A DNA stretch of 64,000 nt, from contig CAVSSL010000014.1 of NCBI GenBank assembly GCA_963730585.1, positions 62,001-126,000 on the forward strand. The letters run 5' to 3'. Origin of the DNA: Pedococcus_A sp963730585 (GTDB taxonomy: Bacteria > Actinomycetota > Actinomycetes > Actinomycetales > Dermatophilaceae). Position 1 is the first letter of the stretch. Each line of letters starts with the position of its first letter. Below, piece by piece: positions 32,360 through 41,175 of this stretch. A program made the position numbers and the translations under genes. The notes beneath the pieces are model-generated. The model was not told the origin of the DNA. It did no database searches and saw only the letters and a program-made list of their open reading frames with translations.

Positions 32360-33445
32360 ATGGCCAGGCTGCGCACCGTCTCCCCCAACGCGAAGGGCTG
32401 GACCCGCCGCCGCGCCGGCAAGGGGTTCGTCTACCTCGACAGCGACGGTGGGCGGCTGCCTGAAGAGGACGTCGAGCGCATCCGGTCGCTGGCCATCCCG
32501 CCGGCGTGGAAGGACGTGTGGATCTGCCCCTTCCCCAACGGGCACATCCAGGCCGTCGGCACCGACGACGCGGGGCGGCGGCAGTACCTCTACCACCCCG
32601 ACTGGCGGATCAAGCGCGACAAGATGAAGTTCGACCGGGTCAGCGAGGCGGCACGCAAGCTGCCCGACGCCCGCCGGCAGGTGCTCGAGCACCTCGGCCT
32701 CGACGGCATGCCGCTGGAGCGGGCCAGCGCCGCGGCGGTGCGGCTGCTCGACCTCGGCTACTTCCGCATCGGCAGCGACTCCTACGCCGACGCCAACGGC
32801 TCCTTCGGCCTGACCACGCTCGAGAAGCGGCACGTGCGCGCGCGAGGCGGCAAGCTCGTCTTCTGCTTCACCGGCAAGTCGGGCATCGAGCACTGCGTCG
32901 AGATCGACGACGCCGACGTCATGGCCGCCCTGGAACGGATGCGCAAGCGGCGCGGTGGTGGCGATCGCCTTCTGGCGTACCAGAACTCGCGTCGCTGGAG
33001 CACCCTCGACGCCTCCCTCGTCAACACCTACCTGCGCGAGCTGCTCGCCGGCGACCTGACCGCCAAGGACTTCCGCACCTGGCACGCCACCGTCATCGCG
33101 GCGACCGCGCTGGCCATGTCGGACGAGCCCGGCGACACCAAGCGCTCACGCCAACGCGCCATCAAGGCCGCCGTGCAGGAGGTCTCCGAGTACCTCGGCA
33201 ACACCCCCACCATCGCGAAGAACTCGTACATCGACCCGCGGGTCATCGACCTCTACGAGGACGGCACGACCATCGCCCACGTGGCGCGCAAGGTGCACGA
33301 GACCCCCGACGTCCGCCAGGCCGAGCTGGAGAAGGCGGTGCTCGAGATGCTCGCCGCCGACGGGTCGGAGGCAGCAGCCAGGGCGGTGCGCAGCCGGGCG
33401 CGGAAGACCTCTCCCCGGAGCGCGGTGACCCGCTCGCGCGGCTAG
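32360..33445 (+). CDS. DNA topoisomerase IB
   Basis: 361 residues, typical for bacterial TopIB (poxvirus-like). The catalytic tyrosine is near residue 290 in KNSYIDPRVI. The other active-site residues are in RLLDLGYFRIG (Arg), LEKRHVRARGG (Lys/Arg) and FRTWHAT (Arg and His region). It relaxes positive and negative supercoils by forming a 3'-phosphotyrosyl bond, without ATP. The C-terminal 40 residues are basic and Ala-rich, a probable DNA-binding tail. It starts 79 bases after the amidase gene and may be transcribed separately. The identification is firm. Confidence 0.93.
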   Translation: MARLRTVSPNAKGWTRRRAGKGFVYLDSDGGRLPEEDVERIRSLAIPPAWKDVWICPFPNGHIQAVGTDDAGRRQYLYHPDWRIKRDKMKFDRVSEAARKLPDARRQVLEHLGLDGMPLERASAAAVRLLDLGYFRIGSDSYADANGSFGLTTLEKRHVRARGGKLVFCFTGKSGIEHCVEIDDADVMAALERMRKRRGGGDRLLAYQNSRRWSTLDASLVNTYLRELLAGDLTAKDFRTWHATVIAATALAMSDEPGDTKRSRQRAIKAAVQEVSEYLGNTPTIAKNSYIDPRVIDLYEDGTTIAHVARKVHETPDVRQAELEKAVLEMLAADGSEAAARAVRSRARKTSPRSAVTRSRG

Positions 33446-33512
33446 CGTCGGCCCCTCACAAGGAGGGTCGCTCTCCACGTCCTGACGGTATGCCGCGTGC
33501 CCGCGGCCGCGG

Positions 33513-34280
33513 TCAGGCGGGCTTCAGGCGCTGGCTGAGGAACGCGAGGACCCGGTCGACGGCCTCCTGGCTGCGGTGGACGGTCAGCGTGGCGTGGTCC
33601 ATCCGGCCGCTCGGGCGCAGGTCGACCCGGAGGAAGCCCTCGCCCAGCTCGCGCTCCAGCGTCTCGAAGCGGGTGCCCGTCGCCGAGTCGCCGTCGTAGC
33701 GCACGCCGAGCACCGAGCACCCCTGCGCGACACGGTCTTTCACGACGGCGAGGTCAGCTGGGCTGAGCCCGAGGTCGGCCCGGCGCCGACGACCGACGGG
33801 GAACGGCAACGACGGCTGCGCGACCACCGGCGCGGCGACGACGGGGTCGACCATCGTCGCGAGCGCGAAGCCTCCGGTGAAGCACATGCCCACCACTCCG
33901 ACGCCCGGCCCACCGGTCTCCTGGTGCAGCTCGCGCGCCAGGCTGCGCAGCCATCCGGCGACCGGCGAGGTCCGCCCAGCCGCGAGCTTGGTGAACTCGT
34001 TGTTGACGCAGACCCGCGGGATGACCTTCAGCACCTCGCCCACCGTGCCCGGAGCGCCGGGGGTGCCGAACAGGCTGGGCATCACCACGGTGAAGCCGGC
34101 ATCGACGATCCCGTCGGCGAAGGTCACCACCTCGGGCGTGATGCCGGGGAGCTCGTGGATGACGACCACGCCGGGGCCGGTGCCTCGCCGGTAGGTCGGG
34201 TGGGTCCGGCCGTCGGCGGTGTGGGCGCCCTCGACCCAGCCCTGGAGGGCGGGCGCGGAGGTCACCGGCCGCGGCGTCAT
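33513..34280 (-). CDS. Dienelactone hydrolase family protein
   Basis: 255 residues, an alpha/beta hydrolase. The nucleophile elbow uses cysteine (GMCFTGGFAL, near residue 131), as in dienelactone hydrolases. The oxyanion/early motif is VVVIHELPGITPEV, and the catalytic His is in MDHATLTVHR near the C terminus, with an Asp likely in VRYDGDSATG. Substrate is unknown; many such enzymes act on esters other than dienelactone. Its ATG overlaps the stop of the upstream membrane/secreted protein gene (ATGA), which suggests coupled expression, perhaps without a biochemical link. Confidence 0.85.
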   Translation of the reverse strand: MTPRPVTSAPALQGWVEGAHTADGRTHPTYRRGTGPGVVVIHELPGITPEVVTFADGIVDAGFTVVMPSLFGTPGAPGTVGEVLKVIPRVCVNNEFTKLAAGRTSPVAGWLRSLARELHQETGGPGVGVVGMCFTGGFALATMVDPVVAAPVVAQPSLPFPVGRRRRADLGLSPADLAVVKDRVAQGCSVLGVRYDGDSATGTRFETLERELGEGFLRVDLRPSGRMDHATLTVHRSQEAVDRVLAFLSQRLKPA

Positions 34281-34882
34281 CGGGCGCGACCCCGGTCGAG
34301 GTCGTCGAACGGCGCGCAGTAGGCCGAGACCCGGCTGGACCCGCCCGCGGCGTGCGCGAGGTTGCGGAACGCCTGCGCCGTCGCGACGTCGTCACCGCGG
34401 TCGGCAGCTCGGTCGAACGCCTTGCACAACCCGTAGGCGGCCGGCAGGTTGGCGCTCTCGGGTCCGGCGGAGGTCGGCGGCGCCGAGACCGCGGCCCGGG
34501 GCTGAGGGCGTTCGGTGGTCAGCGGCAGGACCCCGGTCAACGCGGCAGCGGTCGCACCGCCCACGACCAACACACCGCACGCCAGGACGACGGCGACCCG
34601 TCCCCAGCGCGGCCCGCGCCGCGGCTGTGCCTCCGGCTCGGCCGCCCGCTGCCGACCTGTGAGGTGGACGACCGTGGGCGCCCCGTCGTCCCGGTCCTCG
34701 AGGTCCCGGACCCCACTCTCCCGGGCCCCGCTCTCCCGGGCCTGGAGGTCCCGGGCCCCGCCGTCTCCACCGTGCTGCTCATCGTCCTCGTCGCGCTGGC
34801 CACGGAAGGGCAGCAGGACGCCCCCTCCCTCCGGCGACAGCGAGCGGACGTTCACGAGCCCGAGTATCCCTGCTCTACGCAT
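34277..34882 (-). CDS. Single-pass membrane protein with an exported Cys-pair domain (paralogue of 35345-36314)
   Basis: Up to 201 residues (a GTG at 34855 is an alternative start). An acidic, Arg/Glu-rich N-terminal part is followed by one transmembrane helix at ~100-122 (VAVVLACGVLVVGGATAAALTGV) and an exported domain with the pattern AAYGLCKAF, AQAFRNLAHAAGG, VSAYC. The same pattern recurs in the protein next to the ECF sigma factor, so the two are paralogues separated by one gene. The two conserved cysteines may form a disulfide. The layout resembles membrane proteins encoded with actinobacterial sigma factors. Function is unknown; anti-sigma activity is only a guess. Confidence 0.6.
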   Translation of the reverse strand: MRRAGILGLVNVRSLSPEGGGVLLPFRGQRDEDDEQHGGDGGARDLQARESGARESGVRDLEDRDDGAPTVVHLTGRQRAAEPEAQPRRGPRWGRVAVVLACGVLVVGGATAAALTGVLPLTTERPQPRAAVSAPPTSAGPESANLPAAYGLCKAFDRAADRGDDVATAQAFRNLAHAAGGSSRVSAYCAPFDDLDRGRAR

Positions 34883-34930
34883 CCGGTTGGGACGTTTTGC
34901 CTCGTTTGGACACCATGGACGGGTGAGCCG

Positions 34931-35263
34931 TCAGCCCCGCGCCGGGACCTCCATCTCGCCCAGCCGCGACCACTCGGTGCCCGGAACGGTCAGGTTGACG
35001 ATCTGAGGCGTCTCCGCGAGGTAGGCGGGCAGCTCCGCCGTGGCCTTCTGGAAGTGCGCCGACTGCACGTGGGCGCCGCCCGCGGCGTCGTCACGGAAGG
35101 CCTCCACCAGGACGTACTCGTTCGGGTCGTCGAGGCTGCGCGACCAGTCGAACCACAGGCACCCCTCCTCCGCGCGGGTGGCCTCGGTGAACTCGCGGCT
35201 GAGCTCCGGCCAGGCGTCCGCGTGCTCGGGAAGGACCGGGAACTTGGCGGTGATGAAGATCAA
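34931..35263 (-). CDS. Antibiotic biosynthesis monooxygenase (ABM) family protein
   Basis: 110 residues from a TTG at 35263 preceded by AGGAG at good spacing; the more distant ATG at 35299 lacks a site. The protein is a ferredoxin-like ABM fold: FITAKFPVLPEHADAWPELSREF, CLWFDWSRSLDDPNEYVLVEAFRD and HVQSAHFQKATAELPAYL. Members are small dimeric monooxygenases or haem/quinol-handling proteins; without catalytic motifs the substrate cannot be told. It lies between the two related membrane/secreted protein genes on the same strand. Confidence 0.82.
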   Translation of the reverse strand: MIFITAKFPVLPEHADAWPELSREFTEATRAEEGCLWFDWSRSLDDPNEYVLVEAFRDDAAGGAHVQSAHFQKATAELPAYLAETPQIVNLTVPGTEWSRLGEMEVPARG

Positions 35264-35344
35264 GACGGCACTCCTGTCGGGGTCGGGATCCGACCCCATG
35301 GTGCCAGTGCGGTCGCGAGACCCCGCCGGCAGCCCGCGATCCCC

Positions 35345-36314
35345 TCAGTCCTGCGGGGCCGTCGTTCCCGTGCTCGGCTCGCCCTCACCCGTGCCGCCCT
35401 CCGGCACACCCGCGGTCGGGCTCGTGTGGGGGCCCTTGCCCGGTGTGGTGGACGGCTTGCCCGTGGGGTGTCCGGTGGCTCCCCGGCCGGGTCGGTCGGT
35501 CGGCTTGCCGCCGGGGTTCTTCGACGGCTTGTCCGCCTTCCCGGCCGACGGGTGCTGGACGGACGCGCAGTAGGCCTCGACCTTGTCCTCGCCACCGGCG
35601 GCCGCCACGAGGTTGCGGAAGGCGACGGAGTGGGTCGCGGTCTGCTTCGACGGCTTGGCGTGCGACCAGGCGTTGCAGAGCCCGAACGCCGCCGGACCGG
35701 TGGCGTCGGGACCGACGGCTTCCGTCGGGGCGCCGCTCGGCTTGGCGGTGCCCTCGTCGGCGTCCTTGTCGTCGGCCTCCTTGTCGCTGTCCGCCACCGG
35801 GGTGGCAGCCGGACCGCGGGCAGCACCCGTCGTGGGTGCGGCCAGCGGGAAGCGCGCCCGCTTGCCCCTCGGAGAGGGAGCCGGTCAGGGCGAAGGCCCC
35901 GACACCCCCGCAGCTCAACAGCAGAACCCCGGCGGCTGCGACCCCGATGCGGCTGCCCAACGTTGCAGGTGTCATGTGCCTTCTCCCCTCGTGACGCCTT
36001 CGTAGTGGAGGCGCAGTCTCGGTCGACACGGGAACCGCGACGCGGAAGTGGCCCAGCGCCGTCTCGAGGCCGGCCAGCTCCGAAGTGCTCGGTGGTGCGG
36101 TGGCGACGGCGCGCACGACCTGCCACCCGGCGACGACCTCGGGGTCTGCGGAGACCTCGGGGTCTTCGGAGACCTCCGGGCTCGCCGGGACCTCGTCCTC
36201 GACCGGCCTGTCCGGAGGCAGCCCCACGCGGCCGCCCTGGGGGTGAGGGCGGCCACGCGTGCTGGACCACGGCAGGATTCCCATGTCAGGGAGAGAAGCG
36301 TCCGGATCGGTCAC
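35345..36314 (-). pseudogene. Sigma-linked membrane/secreted protein gene, one +1 frameshift
   Basis: The GTG at 36314 overlaps the sigma-factor stop (GTGA). The N-terminal ~110 residues are cytoplasmic and acidic, with GWQVVRAVATAPPSTSELAG and ALGHFRVAV, a pattern common in proteins encoded after ECF sigma genes. A transmembrane helix follows (IGVAAAGVLLLSCGGVGAFALTG). An extra G near 35865 then shifts the frame, after which the exported part reads AAFGLCNAWSHAKPS, HSVAFRNLVAAAGGEDKVEAYC and a Pro/Gly/Thr-rich tail. Healed, the protein is about 320 residues. An ATG at 35975 with its own ribosome site could allow separate synthesis of the second half. Function is unknown, perhaps control of the sigma factor. 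Confidence 0.6.
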
Positions 36315-36892
36315 CGCGTTACACCTGCACCGGCGAGCTCCTGCGAGACACGCTTCAGGCCGCGGTGCGCGGCGACCCTCACGGCCCCTGGGGTGCTGCC
36401 GACCAGCTGCGCCACCACGTCGGTCGGCAGACCGGCGACGAGACGGAGCATGAGCACCTCGGCCTGCAGCGGGGGCAGGCGACGGATGGCGGCCAGCGCG
36501 TCCGCGACCGCGTGGTGGGCCAGGACGATGTCGGCCGGGTCCGTGGCTGGCACGTCAGCGGTCAGGTCGTCGAGGTCTGAGACGTCTCCGACGGCACGGT
36601 CTCGCACGCGGGCCCGACGACGACCGTCGTCCACCGCCCGTCGCCGGGCTGTCGCGAACAGCCAGGCGCGCCAGTGGTTCTCGTCACCCTGGAACCGGCT
36701 CAGGCCACGCACCACGCTCGCCCAGGTCTCGGCGGCGACGTCGTCGAGCTCACCGCTGGAGACCACGCTGAGGTAGCGCAGCAGGGGCGGGTTCGCATCC
36801 CGCCACAGGCGCGCGAAGGCCGCCTCGTTCCCCCGTTGTGCCGCAGCCAGCACTCCGGCGAATTCCTCGCCGATCACGGCGTGAGTCTCCAC
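36311..36892 (-). CDS. ECF-type RNA polymerase sigma factor
   Basis: 193 residues from a GTG start. Region 2 is at ~15-85 (AAFARLWRDANPPLLRYL, AAETWASVVRGLSRF, WRAWLFATARRRAVDDGRRR) and region 4 at ~130-185 (AIRRLPPLQAEVLMLRLVAGLPTDVVAQLVG, then GAVRVAAHRGLKRV), the usual two-domain ECF layout. It would direct RNA polymerase to a specific promoter set in response to a signal. Its stop overlaps the start of the membrane/secreted protein gene, which is the natural candidate regulator. The target promoter cannot be predicted. Confidence 0.9.
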   Translation of the reverse strand: METHAVIGEEFAGVLAAAQRGNEAAFARLWRDANPPLLRYLSVVSSGELDDVAAETWASVVRGLSRFQGDENHWRAWLFATARRRAVDDGRRRARVRDRAVGDVSDLDDLTADVPATDPADIVLAHHAVADALAAIRRLPPLQAEVLMLRLVAGLPTDVVAQLVGSTPGAVRVAAHRGLKRVSQELAGAGVTR

Positions 36893-36983
36893 CCGCGCCG
36901 TCCGACCCCACCTCCCCCGTTCGGCCAGAGTCAGGTCAGCACCGGGTGGGCGGGGGCGGACCGGTGACCGGACGGCATACAGG

Positions 36984-38699
36984 TCAGGTGCGCTCGACGC
37001 CCAGGCGGCGCACCTCCGGTGCCCCCAGGCGGGCCGCGTCGGCGGTCTGGTCGTCCGGCTCCTTCTGCGACTGGAGCTCGGCCTCGACGCGCGCGAGGTA
37101 GTGCTCGACCTCGTCGTCGATCGTGGCCCGGTCCCAGCCGAGCACCGGCGCCACCAGCTCGGCGACGTGCCGGGCGGAGGACTGGCCGCGGTCGAACGTC
37201 TCGATGGAGATGCGGGTGCGCCGGGTCAGGATGTCGTCGAGGTGCAACGCACCCTCGGCCAGGGCGGCGTAGTAGGCCTCGACCCGCAGGTACTCCGGGG
37301 CACCCTCGATCGGCTCGCCGAGCTCGGGCGTCTCGCGGACCAGGTCGAGCAGCTCGTCGGTGAGCGTGCCGTAGCGCCGCAGCAGGTGCTCGACCCACGC
37401 GACGTGGATGCCGGCCCGGTCGGCCCGTGCCTGCCGCTGGTTCCACGCGGCCTGGAAGCCGTCGGCCCCGATGATCGGCACGGTGTCGGTGCACGACTTC
37501 GGCACCTTCCACGGGAGCGCGTGGGCCACCGCGTCGACGGCGTCCTTGGCCATGACCCGGTAGGTCGTGTACTTCCCACCGGCGACCATGACGAGCCCCG
37601 CGACCGGGCTGACCACCGCGTGCTCGCGGGAGAGCTGGCTGGTCGCCTCCGACTCCCCCGCCAGCAGCGGCCGCAACCCGGCGTAGACACCGGTGATGTC
37701 GTCGTGCGTCAGCGGCGTCGCCAGGAGCCGGTTGGCCTGGTCGAGGAGGTACTCGATGTCGCTGCGACTGGCCGCCGGGTGTGCGAGGTCGAGGTTCCAG
37801 TCGGTGTCGGTCGTGCCGATGATCCAGTGGCTGTCCCACGGGATGATGAACAGCACGCTCTTCTCGGTGCGGCTGATGATGCCCGTGCTGGCGTGGATCC
37901 GGTCGCGCGGCACCAGGATGTGCACGCCCTTGGAGGCGCGCACGTTGAACTGCCCGCGCCCGCCGACCATCTCCTGGATCTCGTCGGTCCAGACGCCGGC
38001 AGCGTTGATCGTCTGCTTGGCCCGGATCTCGTAGGTGCGCCCCGACTCCAGGTCGCGCACCTCGGCGCCCACCACGCGGTCGCCCTCGCGGAGGAAGCCG
38101 AGGACGCGAGCGCTGTTGGCGCACAACGCCCCGTATGCCGCGGCGGTGCGCGCGATCATCATGGTGTGCCGGGCGTCGTCGACCTGCCCGTCGTAGTACT
38201 GCACCGCCCCCACCAGTGCGTCCTTGCGCAGCGACGGGAACGCGCGCAGCGCCTGCTTCCTCGTCAGGTGTCGGTGCCCCGGCACGCCGTGCCGGCCGCC
38301 CATGGTGTCGTAGAGCAGCACGCCACTGCCGACGTAGGGGCGCTCCCACCCGCGGTGCTGCAACGGGTAGAGGAACGGCACCGGGCGCGCCAGGTGCGGC
38401 GCCAGCCGGTTGAGGATGAGCGAGCGCTCCCGCAGCGCCTCGCGCACGAGTGTGAAGTTGAGCTGCTCGAGGTAGCGCAGACCGCCGTGGATCAGCTTGC
38501 TGGACCGGCTCGACGTGCCGGACGCGTAGTCACGGGCCTCGACCAGACCCACCCGCAGCCCTCGGGTGACGGCGTCGAGCGCCGCCCCGGCACCGGTGAC
38601 ACCGCCACCGATGACCAGGACGTCGAGCTCCTCAACGGCCATGTCCTCCAACGCCTGCGCCCGGCTCTGCGGGTCCAGCCGCGCCATCTGTACGGGCAT
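36984..38699 (-). CDS. glpD: Aerobic glycerol-3-phosphate dehydrogenase
   Basis: 571 residues, ATG at 38699 with GGAGG seven bases upstream, the site lying in the last codons of glpK. The FAD-binding motif is VLVIGGGVTGAGAALDAVTRGLRVGLVE at ~27-54, followed by SGTSSRSSKLIHGGLRYLE, which is typical of GlpD; the C-terminal DAO_C domain follows from ~400. The enzyme oxidises sn-glycerol-3-phosphate to dihydroxyacetone phosphate and feeds electrons to quinone at the membrane. It is transcribed with glpK (2-base gap) and both probably respond to the nearby IclR regulator. Confidence 0.94.
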   Translation of the reverse strand: MPVQMARLDPQSRAQALEDMAVEELDVLVIGGGVTGAGAALDAVTRGLRVGLVEARDYASGTSSRSSKLIHGGLRYLEQLNFTLVREALRERSLILNRLAPHLARPVPFLYPLQHRGWERPYVGSGVLLYDTMGGRHGVPGHRHLTRKQALRAFPSLRKDALVGAVQYYDGQVDDARHTMMIARTAAAYGALCANSARVLGFLREGDRVVGAEVRDLESGRTYEIRAKQTINAAGVWTDEIQEMVGGRGQFNVRASKGVHILVPRDRIHASTGIISRTEKSVLFIIPWDSHWIIGTTDTDWNLDLAHPAASRSDIEYLLDQANRLLATPLTHDDITGVYAGLRPLLAGESEATSQLSREHAVVSPVAGLVMVAGGKYTTYRVMAKDAVDAVAHALPWKVPKSCTDTVPIIGADGFQAAWNQRQARADRAGIHVAWVEHLLRRYGTLTDELLDLVRETPELGEPIEGAPEYLRVEAYYAALAEGALHLDDILTRRTRISIETFDRGQSSARHVAELVAPVLGWDRATIDDEVEHYLARVEAELQSQKEPDDQTADAARLGAPEVRRLGVERT

Positions 38700-38701
38700 C
38701 G

Positions 38702-40216
38702 TCACACCTCCACCCAGTTGAGGGTCCGCTCCACGGCCTTGCGCCAGCCACGGTAACCCTCGTCTCGTTGCTCGTCGTTCCACTGCGGCGTCCACCGCTT
38801 GCTCTCGTTCCAGTTCTCGCGCAGCTCCTCCGGGTCCTGCCAGAAGCCGGTGGCGAGGCCGGCGGCATACGCAGCCCCCAGCGCGGTCGTCTCGGCCACC
38901 ACCGGGCGGCTGACCGGCACGCCGAGCACGTCGGCCTGGATCTGCATGCACAGGTCGTTGGCGGTCACACCGCCGTCGACCTTGAGCACCTCGAGCTTGA
39001 CGCCCGAGTCCTTCTCCATGGCGTCGGCGACGTCGCGGCTCTGGTAGCAGATCGCCTCCAGGGTGGCCCGGGCCAGGTGGGCGTTGGTGTTGAAGCGCGA
39101 CAGGCCGACGATCGCGCCGCGGGCGTCCGAGCGCCAGTAGGGGGCGAACAGGCCCGAGAAGGCGGGCACGAAGTACATGCCGCCGTTGTCCTTCACCTGC
39201 CGGGCGAGTGCCTCGCTGTCCTCGGCGCCCGAGATGATGCCCAGCTGGTCGCGCAGCCACTGCACGGCCGAGCCGGTGACCGCGATCGAGCCCTCCAAGG
39301 CGTAGACCGGCTTGGCGTCGCCGAACTGGTAGCAGACCGTGGACAGCAGGCCGTTCTCGGAGCGGACCAGCTCCTCACCGGTGTTGAGCAGCAGGAAGTT
39401 GCCGGTGCCGTAGGTGTTCTTCGCCTCGCCGGCCTCGAGGCAGACCTGGCCGACCATGGCGGCCTGCTGGTCGCCGAGCGCCGCGGCGAGCGGGACGCAG
39501 CAGCCGAGGGGGCCGTTCTCCAGGGTCTCGCCGTAGAGCCTCGGGTCGGACGAGGGACGGATCTCGGGGAGCATCTGCCGCGGGATGTCGAAGATCGCGA
39601 GCAGCTCGTCGTCCCACTCGAGGGTCTCGAGGTCCATCAGCATGGTGCGGCTGGCGTTGGTGACGTCGGTGACGTGCACGCCGCCACGGGGTCCGCCGGT
39701 GAGGTTCCACAGCAGCCACGAGTCGGTGTTGCCGAAGACGGCCTCGCCCTTCTCGGCCGCCTCGCGCACACCGTCGACGTTCTCGAGGATCCACTGGATC
39801 TTGCCGCCCGAGAAGTAGGTGGCCGGCGGCAGCCCCGCCCTGCGGCGGATGAGGTCACCGCGCTCGTCGCGGTCGAGGGCGGCGGCGATCTTGTCGGTGC
39901 GGGTGTCCTGCCAGACGATCGCGTTGTAGTAGGGCCGGCCGGTGCGCTTGTTCCACACCACGGTGGTCTCGCGCTGGTTCGTGATGCCCAGGGCGGCCAG
40001 GTCCCGGGGGCCGAGGCCCTGCCGGTTCATGACGGTCTGGAGCACCGCGCTGGTGCGCTCCCAGATCTCCACGGGGTTGTGCTCGACCCAGCCCGGGTGG
40101 GGCATGACCTGCTCGTGCTCCAGCTGGTGGCGGGCCACCTCGTTGCCACCGTGGTCGAAGACCATGAACCGGGTGCTCGTCGTGCCCTGGTCGACCGCTC
40201 CGACGAAATCAGCCAT
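38702..40216 (-). CDS. glpK: Glycerol kinase (first copy)
   Basis: 504 residues, normal GlpK length, ATG at 40216 behind AAGGAG. Motifs: DQGTTSTRFMVFD near the N terminus, NQRETTVVW, ATYFSGGKIQWIL, and the ATP-binding YGTGNFLLLNTG and VDGGVTANDLCMQIQAD. It phosphorylates glycerol to sn-glycerol-3-phosphate. The glpD gene follows immediately. Upstream, two palindromes face the divergent iclR gene. A second, about half-identical glycerol kinase is encoded past the regulator (41172-42698). Confidence 0.95.
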   Translation of the reverse strand: MADFVGAVDQGTTSTRFMVFDHGGNEVARHQLEHEQVMPHPGWVEHNPVEIWERTSAVLQTVMNRQGLGPRDLAALGITNQRETTVVWNKRTGRPYYNAIVWQDTRTDKIAAALDRDERGDLIRRRAGLPPATYFSGGKIQWILENVDGVREAAEKGEAVFGNTDSWLLWNLTGGPRGGVHVTDVTNASRTMLMDLETLEWDDELLAIFDIPRQMLPEIRPSSDPRLYGETLENGPLGCCVPLAAALGDQQAAMVGQVCLEAGEAKNTYGTGNFLLLNTGEELVRSENGLLSTVCYQFGDAKPVYALEGSIAVTGSAVQWLRDQLGIISGAEDSEALARQVKDNGGMYFVPAFSGLFAPYWRSDARGAIVGLSRFNTNAHLARATLEAICYQSRDVADAMEKDSGVKLEVLKVDGGVTANDLCMQIQADVLGVPVSRPVVAETTALGAAYAAGLATGFWQDPEELRENWNESKRWTPQWNDEQRDEGYRGWRKAVERTLNWVEV

Positions 40217-40348
40217 GCCGTGCTCCTTCTCGTGGTCCTGGCAACGGGTGACGTGTCCGGCACGCCAGCCGAGGCGCACGTCGTCGTACGCGGGACCTCG
40301 GGTTGCCCGAGACGCTAGGTGCGCCGGCGGCGGCATACAAGGCCAGTC

Positions 40349-40390
40349 GTTCGACAATGTCGAACAGCCCGGTGTTTGACATGGTCGAAC
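40349..40390. promoter_or_regulatory. Twin palindromic operators between glpK and iclR
   Basis: Two 17-base elements lie 25 bases apart, centre to centre: GTTCGACAATGTCGAAC (40349-40365, perfect) and GTTTGACATGGTCGAAC (40374-40390, imperfect). Position and shape fit binding by the IclR-family regulator whose gene starts 20 bases to the right, allowing it to control both divergent units. A CGGCATAC octamer lies at 40331. Confidence 0.75.
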
Positions 40391-40409
40391 GGGGTGAGAC
40401 GGTGGGCCC

Positions 40410-41175
40410 ATGCCAGGTCCCGTGCAGTCGGTGGAGCGGGCCGCCGCGATCGTGCGCCTGCTGGCCGCCGAGAGCGAGCCGCTGGGCCTCGCGCAGATCT
40501 CGGGGGCGCTCGGGCTGGCCAAGCCGACCGCCCACGGGCTGCTGCGCACGCTCTGCGACGTCGAGTTCGTCGACAAGGACGAGCGGGGCCGCTACCGGGT
40601 CGGTCGCGAGCTGCTGCAGCTCGGTTCCACCCGGCTCGACGCCAACGAGCTGCGGTCCCGGGCGATCAACTGGGCCGACGCGCTGGCCGCCCGCACCGGT
40701 GAGTCCGCCAGGGTCGCGATGGTGCGCGGCGGCGAGGCCCTGATCGCCCACCACGTCTTCCGGGTCGGTGGCACACAGCAGGCCCTCGAGACCGGTGCGA
40801 CCCTGCCGCTCCACGCCACGGCCCTCGGCAAGGTGCTGCTGGCCTTCGACCCCGGCGCCGCGCGCAGCGCCCTCGACCGGCCGCTGGAGAGCCTGACCCA
40901 CCGCACCGTCACGGACCGGGCGACGCTGCTGCGCGAGCTCGCCGACATCCGCGAGTCCGGGTATGCCGTGTCCGTCGAGGAGTCCGGGCACGGCGTCGCC
41001 GGGATCGCTGCTCCCGTCCGCGACCGAGGCGGCTACGTCGTGGCCGCCGTGGGCATCGGCGGCTCGGCCGAGTCGCTCTGCGACGGCCGCGGACGGCCCC
41101 GCGCCGGAGCTCACCCGTGACGTGCTGTGGGCGGCCCGGGCCATCTCGCGCGAGTTCGGGCACGGGCGCTCGTGA
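40410..41175 (+). pseudogene. IclR-family regulator of glycerol genes, one +1 frameshift near the 3' end
   Basis: From the ATG at 40410 the winged helix (SVERAAAIVRLLAAESEPLGLAQI, LGLAKPTAHGLLRTL) and ligand domain read normally to GIGGSAESLCD. One extra base near 41085 then sends the frame to an early stop at 41118-41120. One frame over, the protein continues DGPAPELTRDVLWAARAISREFGHGRS to a stop at 41173-41175 that overlaps the glpK2 start (GTGA). The coupling and good tail show that this is the real end, giving ~255 residues. The short form keeps nearly all of the domains and could still work. By location it should bind the twin operators and control glpK-glpD and glpK2. Confidence 0.8.

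Noticed and set aside
34352..36580. A 742-codon open frame on the plus strand
   Set aside because: It crosses several minus-strand genes with clear domains; its composition is repetitive Arg/Gly/Pro.
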